24,352 nucleotides of DNA. Origin: Bacteroidota bacterium (GTDB taxonomy: Bacteria > Bacteroidota > Bacteroidia > J057). A program made the translations under genes and the position numbers. The DNA lies in NCBI GenBank assembly GCA_003696875.1, contig RFHL01000305.1:1-24352 (forward strand), written 5' to 3'. Below, one piece after another: positions 7,217-13,653 of this stretch (positions within the stretch are counted from its first letter, which is position 1; every line of letters starts with the position of its first letter). Below the pieces are notes generated by a model. It saw only the letters and a program-made list of their open reading frames with translations. It had not been told where the DNA came from and ran no database searches.

Positions 7217-7873
7217 ATAGCGCGCTGTTTTGTTCCAAAGCTGCTGCGCATGCTCCAGAAAAATCGCTGGTCCCGCCGCAAAGGCCGGGTCAGGAACCTG
7301 CGAGCTTTCCCCCATCATCGGAGGGACCACATCCCCTCGGATGATGTATTTTGAACCCGACTCCAGCAGCAAAAGTTTAAACGGCAGGGGCGACACATCG
7401 CTGGTACAGCCCAGATAGTAGGCAAAGGTCAGCTCCGCTTCCCCATCCTGGTCCAGATCCGTCAGCCCCATGGCCTCCGGCACAAAAGCGGCCATATTAT
7501 CAAATTCACAGTCCAGGGTAAAGTCCTTCACTTCTCGCACCAAGCTTACCCCAGCAGGGGTCAGGCGGTAGTGGTAGACATGGAGGGTGACGCTGCTGGA
7601 AAAAAATTCGCCTTCTTCCTCCTCCATTTCGCGGGAAAAAATCGCCACCTGCTCGCCCTGCCCGTCGGTCCAGGCGAGGCCGTGTACCAGGGTACCCACA
7701 TAGGTCATCCCCGGCCGGATCAGGTCCGGCGAGAAAGGCTGGGACCGAACCGCAGCAACCGCGGCCCCAGTTGGCGGGGCCGTGGCCACCGACGATTCCG
7801 ACGCTGATTCGGTAAGAGCACCGCAGCTGGCCAGCACCCATAGCCCTGTCAGGACATACAGATAGGTCCGCAT
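7205..7873 (-). CDS. Lipoprotein resembling the M949_RS01915 family
   Basis: 222 residues. The ATG at 7873-7871 is chosen over the GTG one codon earlier because it overlaps the preceding gene's stop as TGATG, a typical coupling junction. The signal ends in LASC (Cys17), so the product is lipid-anchored. A Ser/Ala/Pro-rich linker (residues 20-48) follows. The core has strands and a calcium-loop-like segment LTDLDQDGEAELTFAYYLG (137-155), then CTSDVSPLPFKLLLLESGSK. The segment around SDVSP and KYIIRGD resembles, from memory, the Bacteroidota family labelled M949_RS01915 surface polysaccharide biosynthesis protein. A database search would be needed to confirm that, and the family's biochemical role is not clear from sequence. 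It lies between the 59-residue gene and the barrel gene. Confidence 0.75.
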   Translation of the reverse strand: MRTYLYVLTGLWVLASCGALTESASESSVATAPPTGAAVAAVRSQPFSPDLIRPGMTYVGTLVHGLAWTDGQGEQVAIFSREMEEEEGEFFSSSVTLHVYHYRLTPAGVSLVREVKDFTLDCEFDNMAAFVPEAMGLTDLDQDGEAELTFAYYLGCTSDVSPLPFKLLLLESGSKYIIRGDVVPPMMGESSQVPDPAFAAGPAIFLEHAQQLWNKTARYPGL

Positions 7874-8052
7874 CACAGCCCCGCGTTCAGGGGCGGTTCA
7901 CCCCGCCCGGGATTCGTATCTTGCAGCTGCTGATTGGCCTGCTGCTGAATCTTGCCAATCAACTCGAATACTTCCCGAAAAGGCATTTCACCCAGGGCTT
8001 TTAGTAACAAATTGGCCTCGTCGAGGGTCAATGAAAGGGTAATCTTCTCCAT
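7873..8052 (-). CDS. 59-residue conserved-looking small protein
   Basis: A short leftward gene from the ATG complementary to 8050-8052. Residues 1-46 (MEKITLSLTLDEANLLLKAL, then GEMPFREVFELIGKIQQQAN) read as a short beta strand followed by two amphipathic helices. This strand-then-helices pattern resembles small uncharacterised proteins common in Bacteroidota. The Pro/Gly-rich tail (NPGRGEPPLNAGL) looks disordered. Its TGA overlaps the ATG of the lipoprotein gene by one base (TGATG), which suggests translational coupling and supports it as a real gene. No enzymatic motif is seen. It is divergent from the ceramidase-like gene, the two starts being 54 bases apart. Confidence 0.7.
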   Translation of the reverse strand: MEKITLSLTLDEANLLLKALGEMPFREVFELIGKIQQQANQQLQDTNPGRGEPPLNAGL

Positions 8053-8106
8053 AGGTTTCTGCAAAAGTTGGGAGGAGAAATATACACAAAAAAATCCCCG
8101 CCTGCC

Positions 8107-9678
8107 ATGAAGAAAGGCTTCCTTCTCACTGGCCTCATCCTGTTGATTATCCTGCTCGTGGGCCTGGTCCGGGTCAATAGGCACCTGAGCGACCGCTTTC
8201 CCGGCTACGAGCTGGTGCTGGACCGGCAGACGCCCACTGCCGGCGCCTTGCGGGCCGGTTTTGCGCAGCGGAGCATCACCCCGGCCGTTCCGGACAGTTG
8301 GGAGGATGTCGACGACAATGCTGTCTACGACCCATCTGCCGGGGACCGCTTTCTGGACCAGAACGAAAATGGCGAATTTGATCCGGTGTGGATCGCGGGC
8401 TTTCAGTCTCGTCGCCCCGCCCAGGGGGTGCATGACAGCCTCTGGGCGAGGGTCATGGTGATCGACGATGGACATACCCGTCTGGCCATCGCGGCCATTG
8501 ACGCCATCGGCTTTGGGCACGATGACGTCCTACGGGTTCGCGCTGCCCTGCCCGACTCGGCGGGCATCGACTACGCCACCATCGTGAGCACGCACACCCA
8601 TCAGGCCCCGGACCTGATCGGCCTCTGGGGGCCGGGCACCCTGACCTCCGGGGTAGACCCGGACTACCAGGCCTGGGTCATCGAGCAGACCGCCGCCGCC
8701 ATCGCGGCGGCAAGCGCCGCCCTGCGCCCGGCCCGCCTGCGGCTGGCCCAGGACCCCGATGGAGCCACCCCCCTGGTGGGCGACACCCGCGACCCGCAGG
8801 TGCTGGACCCGGGCCTGCGCCTGATTCAGGCCATTGACCCCACCAACGACAGCACCCTGGGCACCCTCATCGCCTGGGCCAATCATCCCGAGACCGTCTG
8901 GAATAAAAATCTGTGGCTCAGCAGCGACTTCCCTCACTATCTGCGCGAAGGGGTAGAAAAAGGCCTCTACCGCGGCGATAGCCTCGTCCGCCCGGGGCTG
9001 GGCGGCATCGCCCTCTACGTCAATGGCGCCATCGGAGGCCTGATGACCACACACCCGGATATGCCCGTGGCCGATCCCTGGCGGGACACCAGCTATCTGG
9101 CCCCTTCCTTTGCCAAAGCCGAGGCTCAGGGCGTCACCCTCGCCCGGCTAAGCCTGGACGCGCTGGCCGCCAGCGAAACCGTCCTGGATAGCGGAGCCAT
9201 CCGGCTGCAGGCCCGCACCATCGACCTCCCCCTGGCCAACCCCCTCTTCCGGGCGGGCGCCGCCCTGGGCGTCCTGAACCGGGGCACCCCCCGCTGGATG
9301 CATCTTCGCTCCGAAGTCGCCTACTGGACCCTAGGGCCCATGAGTGTGCTGCAGGTGCCAGGAGAAATCTATCCCGAGATCGTAAACGGGGGGATTGAAG
9401 CCCCTGAGGGACAGGATTTTGCGGTCGACCCGGAGGAGATTCCCCCCTTGCGGGAGCTGATGGCGGGCGATTACCGGCTCGTCCTGGGCCTGGCCAATGA
9501 CCTCATTGGCTACATCATCCCCCGCAGCGAGTGGGATGCGGAGCCCCCCTATCTCTACGGCGCCGAGTCGGCGCACTATGGAGAGATCAACTCTCTGGGG
9601 CCGGAGACGGCCCCACGGCTGTATCAGGCGCTGCGGGCCTTGTTACCCGTCCCGGACAGCCTGGCCGCTCAGCGCTAG
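8107..9678 (+). CDS. Neutral/alkaline ceramidase-like protein, membrane-anchored
   Basis: 523 residues from the ATG at 8107; the in-frame upstream extension is short and polar. Residues 4-22 (GFLLTGLILLIILLVGLVR) form an N-terminal membrane anchor or uncleaved signal. LRAGFAQRSITPAVP (48-62) is the family's N-terminal AG...ITP segment. STHTHQAPDLIGLWG (161-175) carries the conserved zinc-region histidines, WANHPETV (His260) a further one, and NDLIGYIIPRSEWD lies near the C-terminus as in this family. Ceramidases of this family hydrolyse the amide bond of ceramide; many Bacteroidota make sphingolipids, so a lipid substrate is plausible but unproven here. An acidic insert at about 67-93 contains DQNENGEFD, like a calcium-binding loop. 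The usual C-terminal Ig-like domain is not evident, so the protein is shorter than classical enzymes. The stop shares CTAG with the convergent LOG gene. Confidence 0.82.
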   Translation: MKKGFLLTGLILLIILLVGLVRVNRHLSDRFPGYELVLDRQTPTAGALRAGFAQRSITPAVPDSWEDVDDNAVYDPSAGDRFLDQNENGEFDPVWIAGFQSRRPAQGVHDSLWARVMVIDDGHTRLAIAAIDAIGFGHDDVLRVRAALPDSAGIDYATIVSTHTHQAPDLIGLWGPGTLTSGVDPDYQAWVIEQTAAAIAAASAALRPARLRLAQDPDGATPLVGDTRDPQVLDPGLRLIQAIDPTNDSTLGTLIAWANHPETVWNKNLWLSSDFPHYLREGVEKGLYRGDSLVRPGLGGIALYVNGAIGGLMTTHPDMPVADPWRDTSYLAPSFAKAEAQGVTLARLSLDALAASETVLDSGAIRLQARTIDLPLANPLFRAGAALGVLNRGTPRWMHLRSEVAYWTLGPMSVLQVPGEIYPEIVNGGIEAPEGQDFAVDPEEIPPLRELMAGDYRLVLGLANDLIGYIIPRSEWDAEPPYLYGAESAHYGEINSLGPETAPRLYQALRALLPVPDSLAAQR

Positions 9679-10256
9679 ATTTTCGAATTGTCGAGCCACT
9701 TGGCCACATCTGGGGGCCGGTACTGGGCCATCATGTCCAGCAGGCGCTCGGGATCGTGGTGAGAGAGCAGCATCTCCCGGTTTTTCTGATGGAGAAAGCG
9801 CTCGGCCACCATGTGATCAAAGAGCGTGTTGAGGGTCTGAAAATAGCCTCGCACATTGAGCAGGCCGATGGGGCGCTGGTGGAGACCTAATTGAGCCCAG
9901 GTGAGGATCTCACAAAGCTCGTCCATGGTGCCAAAGCCGCCGGGCATGGCGATAAAGCCATCGGCCTGCTCCGCCATGATGGCCTTGCGGGTGTGCATGG
10001 TCTCGACTACGATCATTTCGGTGAGGTCATCATGGCCTACCTCCTTGGCCTGGAGAAAGCCGGGGATCACCCCGGTGACCTCTCCGCCGGATTCCAAGAC
10101 GGCATCGGCGATCTCGCCCATCAGGCCGACCTTGCCGCCCCCGTAGACGAGGCGGATGCCTCGCGCGGCCAGAAGCTGGCCCAACTGCCGGGCCGCCTCG
10201 GTATAGTCAGGGTGGCTGCCTCGGTTGGAGCCACAGAAGACACAGATTCGTTTCAT
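9675..10256 (-). CDS. LOG-family protein (TIGR00730), putative nucleotide phosphoribohydrolase
   Basis: 193 residues, the usual length. It has the N-terminal CVFCGSNRGSHPDY (5-18), the glycine-rich LVYGGGKVGLMG (36-47), Arg90 in ETMHTRKA, and the family signature PGGFGTMDELCE (105-116). Proteins of this Rossmann-type family bind nucleoside monophosphates; plant and some bacterial members release cytokinin bases from their riboside monophosphates, while others act on AMP or similar. A cytoplasmic location is expected. The exact substrate cannot be read from sequence. The gene ends tail to tail with the ceramidase-like gene, overlapping by four bases. Confidence 0.93.
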   Translation of the reverse strand: MKRICVFCGSNRGSHPDYTEAARQLGQLLAARGIRLVYGGGKVGLMGEIADAVLESGGEVTGVIPGFLQAKEVGHDDLTEMIVVETMHTRKAIMAEQADGFIAMPGGFGTMDELCEILTWAQLGLHQRPIGLLNVRGYFQTLNTLFDHMVAERFLHQKNREMLLSHHDPERLLDMMAQYRPPDVAKWLDNSKI

Positions 10257-10346
10257 AAGTAATTGGATAGCTGGGAGCGGTCTTGTAGAGCCGCCTGGTT
10301 TTATCGCTCAATATACGATGCCCCGGGCGGGAGACCGCACGGCGGA

Positions 10347-10382
10347 CAAAGAAATCCCTCCTCCCCGGGAAGGGAAGGAGGG
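10347..10382 (-). terminator. Probable terminator for the leftward lipoprotein gene
   Basis: On the minus strand, CCCTCCT (10382-10376) pairs with AGGAGGG (10362-10356), with extra C-G pairing inside, followed by ATTTCTTTG. It lies 27 bases past the stop of the lipoprotein gene at 10409. Confidence 0.6.
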
Positions 10383-10408
10383 CATAGAAAAGGATTTGTT
10401 CCGGAAAG

Positions 10409-10873
10409 CTAGATGGCGTCGAACTGCACGTCGTAGTTGTCGCCGTTGATGTCGGTGAAATTGACCCAAAGCTCGTCGGCGGTCAGCCGCCGGATCTCCA
10501 TGTACAGCAGGCGGGTCTCGCCGCTTACGGGGTCTTTTTCGTCAAAGGTGATCTTGATGGCTTCCTTGACATTGGCCAACTCCCAATCGCCTACGGTCTC
10601 GACGACATCCTGTCCTACCAACTGGATGCGCCAGATCATACGGCCGGCAGCCGTAAACTGGATGTTGTACACCGAGTAGTCGTCCAATTCGTCCAGATCG
10701 TTACGAAAGAAAGACCGTGCGACCCAGTTGCCGACGATGCGGGCTTCTTTGGAAAGAAGTGAAAAAGAAGGACCATCTTCGTATTTTCGGCAACCGGAAA
10801 GGGAAACACTTCCGAGGAGGACCACCAGCCCGAAGAGAAAGAGGTAGCGAAAAGGAGGAAATTTTTGTATCAT
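10409..10873 (-). CDS. Small lipoprotein, lipocalin-like, KYEDGP family (second copy)
   Basis: 154 residues. The signal sequence ends in LSGC (Cys28) and continues RKYEDGPSFSLLSKEARIVG. The body has strands like those of small lipocalin-like lipoproteins: YNIQFTAAGRMIWRIQ, then TVGDWELANVKEAIKITF, then MEIRRLTADELWVNF. The order of features matches the 142-residue lipoprotein at 2315-2743: C-x(0-1)-KYEDGP, a NxW (NVW/NWV) motif, GDW, and R-L-T-x-(K/D)-E-L-W near the end. The two are therefore diverged paralogues. Function is unknown. It is divergent from recX across an AT-rich 98-base gap and followed by a terminator, so probably monocistronic. Confidence 0.85.
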   Translation of the reverse strand: MIQKFPPFRYLFLFGLVVLLGSVSLSGCRKYEDGPSFSLLSKEARIVGNWVARSFFRNDLDELDDYSVYNIQFTAAGRMIWRIQLVGQDVVETVGDWELANVKEAIKITFDEKDPVSGETRLLYMEIRRLTADELWVNFTDINGDNYDVQFDAI

Positions 10874-10971
10874 CCGGATTGTTATTTATGTAACATTCTA
10901 TACAGCTTAAAAATCCCTGATAAGCCGTTTTTCTATTCCTAAAAGGAAGTGAAAAGCAAAAACCCTACTGC

Positions 10972-11442
10972 ATGAATCAAGAAATCCTGCAAAAAATTCA
11001 GCGTTACTGCGCGTATCAGGACCGATGCCGAAGTGAAGTCGTTTCGCGCATGCGGCAACTAGGCGTAGCAGAGGCAGACATGGAAAAGGTATTGGAATAC
11101 CTGGAAAAAGAATCCTTTTTGGATGAAGACAGATTTGCCCGCAGCTTTATCCGGGGCAAATTTACCTATAACAAATGGGGACGACAAAAGATTCGTCATG
11201 GCCTGCGCCAAAAGGGCCTGGATGAATCGCTGATCACTCAGGCACTCCAGGAGGAGATCGATGAGGAGACCTATCGCATTGCGCTGCGCAAGCTCATTGA
11301 GCGCAAGTGGAAGACGGATGGCGACCGCCCTCGTTTCGAACTGGAGCAACGTGCCCTGCAGACGCTCACGACCAAAGGCTACGAAGCCGACCTGATCCGG
11401 GAGCTCATGCAGACACTGGAGAGCCGGGGGCAGACGGCCTAA
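10972..11442 (+). CDS. recX: RecX-family regulatory protein
   Basis: 156 residues, normal for RecX. It is all-helical with the three tandem three-helix repeats of the family; the clearest signatures are FLDEDRFARSFIRGKF (about 49-64) and WGRQKIRHGLRQKGL (about 69-83). RecX binds RecA filaments and limits their extension, so it modulates recombination and the SOS response in the cytoplasm. recA is not next to it here, which is common outside the proteobacterial recA-recX arrangement. The 98-base gap upstream is AT-rich but shows no clear TAnnTTTG. A weak stem with a T run follows the gene. Confidence 0.92.
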   Translation: MNQEILQKIQRYCAYQDRCRSEVVSRMRQLGVAEADMEKVLEYLEKESFLDEDRFARSFIRGKFTYNKWGRQKIRHGLRQKGLDESLITQALQEEIDEETYRIALRKLIERKWKTDGDRPRFELEQRALQTLTTKGYEADLIRELMQTLESRGQTA

Positions 11443-11458
11443 GGCCTATTCCTTTTTT
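11436..11458 (+). terminator. Weak terminator after recX
   Basis: A short GGCC / GGCC stem (11436-11439 and 11443-11446) that includes the TAA stop is followed by TATTCC and seven T. The stem is only four to five pairs, so efficiency is doubtful. Confidence 0.35.
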
Positions 11459-11699
11459 TCTGGTCTTAGTAACGCTCAAAAAATAAAGTCCGCTTTTGGC
11501 TTGATCCCTTGCCCGCATACGGCGTCAGAAAACGCCTTACTTGGCCCGCCAGGCTCGGTTTTTCTTCCTTGTCTGCGCACAAGGTCGCGGCGCAAAATCG
11601 GGAAGTTCTTTTTCTCGCGTTACTTAGCAAGTTCTACCGACCGGGCCGCTGGCCCGGCAGAGGGCATATGCGTATGTTGCAGAAAGCTTTTTTTCAGTC
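11459..11699 (+). other. Intergenic stretch with three hairpins upstream of the repeat-effector gene
   Basis: Three simple stems lie between recX and the gene at 11700: GGCGT/ACGCC (11521-11525 and 11532-11536), CCTTGT/ACAAGG (11567-11572 and 11579-11584), and CCGGGCC/GGCCCGG (11641-11647 and 11651-11657), the last a strong seven-pair stem. A T7 run sits just before the start codon. No TAnnTTTG match and no coding frame were found. Confidence 0.45.
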
Positions 11700-13349
11700 A
11701 TGTACGCATCGGGCAGCCCCCATTACGGTCGCTTTGGGTTTCCGGGCCTTGCGGCCCTGATCGACCGCTTGCAGGCGGTGGCCAGCCGCTTTGTCGATGG
11801 CAAGGCCTTCACGGCCTACCTGGCGACCACGCAAGGCACCTATTATGGCCTCACCCTCCCGGAGGCCCTTGACACCTATGGCCCGCTCGCTGCCGGGGTG
11901 ACCTCTTTCTCCGCAGCGGTCAGCCATCCCAATGGCCGCGTCGTACGCGTCCATGTGTGCTTTCATCCGGGGAGCCTGGGGCCGCAGGGGCAGTTTATCC
12001 TGGCCGGGGCATCGCCCCGGGTCCTGCAGGCCATGGCGGCCACCTTGCGAGGCGAAGCCCCGTCCAAAGTGCTGCTTAGCCCGACTCCTCCCCCGCAGGT
12101 CCCCCCGCAGGAGCTCTATCGCCCTCCCCGGCAAGCCCGTAGCCTGACGCCCCCCCGGCCACGACACTACGACCGGCCCACCCTTACCCTCAGCGATTGT
12201 TTCTTCTTCGACCCTGAGACCAGCCCTGATCAGCTGATTGATCTGATCAATGTCCTCTCAGAGCGCTTCCTCCACCGCCAGCCTTTCCACATCCGCCTGG
12301 AAACCACCGATGGCGACTACCACCTCCACCTGGACCGGGCGGCCCTGCATTTCATGTTTCACCAGCGGAGAGACAAGCTGCTCATGCTTTACATGGATGC
12401 TGCCACCCTGGACGGGCAATGGGTCAACCTACGCTTCTCCTACCATCCGCTCTCAGGCGGCCCCAATGCAGAGGTAGACCTTACCTCTCATCTGGCCGAC
12501 GACATCCTGAGCCTGATACAATCCCGTATCGGCTGTGCCCCACCGCTGTCGCTCCTTCCGGAGCGGCTTCATGCCGGCTTCACCTTCGACCCTGCGGCCT
12601 TTGATCTGGGGCTGGTCATGGGCGTGGTGCACCGGCTGTCCCGCCACCACCTGCAACGCATTCCTCCGGTGGCCTTTTTGTCTACCCGGTCAGGCGCATC
12701 CTACACCGGCCTTAGCCTGTATCAGCTGGGGCATTTGTTTCCGCGCCACCGGCACGAGCTCGCCATTCTGTCCTTCGGCATCACCCAGATCGGGACGGGC
12801 CAGACTTTCAGCCTGATGTTTGCCTTTGCCGAGGGAAACACCGCCGCTGAGGGCACCCTGAGTGTCATGTGGGGAGATGCCAGCATCCATGAAGCCCTCC
12901 GGGCTGACCTCTGGCAGCACCTGCCGCTGGCGCCGCGCCAGCCGCTCACGCGCCCCCATCCCCGCCTGCACAGCGGCCTGGTAAGCCTGCCCTGGGAGGC
13001 CCCCTGGGCCGCGGATCTCTGGGACGAGCTGCGCCGGATGCTGCAGGCTGAGGACATCGAGGCCCTCACGGCCCGGGCCCTCCATGCCCACCAACGCTGG
13101 GACAGCACCATGGTCGCGCTGACCTCGGCGGACTTTCTCCTGGCCGATCTCAGTTTCAAGCATCCCGAGGTCCTCTACCAGCTGGGCATCGCCCAGGCTC
13201 AGGGGCTGCCGGTACTGCTGCTGGCCCAGGACCGGCACGTAATCCCGGCGGAGTTTCGCGATATGCCCCAACTGCGCTATGAGCTGTCCCCCGCAGGGAT
13301 TCAGCGGCTGGCCCGGGACCTCCCCGCCGCCATGCGGCGGCTGACCTGA
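11700..13349 (+). CDS. Unrecognised protein: three degenerate repeats plus NDT/TIR-like C-terminal domain
   Basis: 549 residues, no signal peptide, so probably cytoplasmic. Three stretches of about 105-115 residues align by eye: residues 13-117, 168-278 and 294-408. Each has an F-x-F-like start, a helix (LIDRLQAVASRF / LIDLINVLSERF / VMGVVHRLSRHH), then a strand and turn (YLATTQGTYYGLTL / RLETTDGDYHLHLD / FLSTRSGASYTGLSL), then more strands and a final helix. A Pro-rich linker (118-166) separates the first two. Residues 425-549 resemble the nucleoside-deoxyribosyltransferase/TIR-like fold seen in many effector proteins: LVSLPWEAPWAADLWDEL, then ADFLLADLSFKHPEVLYQLG and GLPVLLLAQ. The usual YELG glutamate is Gln494 here. 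The domain call is from motif resemblance; no function of the whole protein is known. It might be a sensor-effector protein, for instance in phage defence or stress signalling, but no partner gene supports that. Confidence 0.75.
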   Translation: MYASGSPHYGRFGFPGLAALIDRLQAVASRFVDGKAFTAYLATTQGTYYGLTLPEALDTYGPLAAGVTSFSAAVSHPNGRVVRVHVCFHPGSLGPQGQFILAGASPRVLQAMAATLRGEAPSKVLLSPTPPPQVPPQELYRPPRQARSLTPPRPRHYDRPTLTLSDCFFFDPETSPDQLIDLINVLSERFLHRQPFHIRLETTDGDYHLHLDRAALHFMFHQRRDKLLMLYMDAATLDGQWVNLRFSYHPLSGGPNAEVDLTSHLADDILSLIQSRIGCAPPLSLLPERLHAGFTFDPAAFDLGLVMGVVHRLSRHHLQRIPPVAFLSTRSGASYTGLSLYQLGHLFPRHRHELAILSFGITQIGTGQTFSLMFAFAEGNTAAEGTLSVMWGDASIHEALRADLWQHLPLAPRQPLTRPHPRLHSGLVSLPWEAPWAADLWDELRRMLQAEDIEALTARALHAHQRWDSTMVALTSADFLLADLSFKHPEVLYQLGIAQAQGLPVLLLAQDRHVIPAEFRDMPQLRYELSPAGIQRLARDLPAAMRRLT

Positions 13350-13387
13350 GCGATCCGCAGGCCCTCCAGGCCTGGCTTTGGCAACCC

Positions 13388-13521
13388 CCATCCACATCCC
13401 CTCCCCCTTTATCCACAGGGTGCCCACACGCTTGCCCGAGGCTATCCACCAAAAAGCCCGGACACCAACTTTTTCCACACGATACGCACCTCGCCAAACC
13501 CTTTTCCCCCAACTATCCACA
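13388..13521 (+). other. Cluster of DnaA-box-like 9-mers; candidate replication-origin element
   Basis: Within the 304-base gene-free stretch 13350-13653 there are five same-direction words close to the DnaA box TTATCCACA: CCATCCACA (13388-13396, two mismatches), TTATCCACA (13409-13417, exact), CTATCCACC (13442-13450, two mismatches), TTTTCCACA (13471-13479, one) and CTATCCACA (13513-13521, one). Start-to-start spacings are 21, 33, 29 and 42 bases, near multiples of a helical turn. By hand count the plus strand of 13381-13540 has about 72 C and 17 G. No very AT-rich unwinding region is evident and no dnaA gene is in the window. It could be oriC, a DnaA-titrating site, or a DnaA-responsive control region of ddl. 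The rest of the stretch holds the ddl -7 element. Confidence 0.55.
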
Positions 13522-13611
13522 GCTTTTTCCCCAATATCCTCATCGGCGCAGCGGGTGAGGGAATACGCAGATAATTCCTGCCCCGGACCGTGTAATCTCC
13601 CGGGGGTTACG

Positions 13612-13619
13612 TAGCTTTG
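13612..13619 (+). promoter_or_regulatory. -7 promoter element of ddl
   Basis: TAGCTTTG matches TAnnTTTG exactly and ends 34 bases before the ddl ATG. No clear -33 TTG is present at the expected distance. Confidence 0.45.
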
Positions 13620-13653
13620 CGAGGACCATATTCCACTGTATCGCATCCAGAGC

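Noticed and set aside
13420..13428. GTGCCCACA as a sixth DnaA box
   Set aside because: It differs from TTATCCACA at three or more positions, including the core, so it was not counted.
13378..13614. 78-codon frame through the DnaA-box-like cluster
   Set aside because: Composition follows the C-rich repeats (many Pro, Ser, Thr); no start signal or protein-like pattern.
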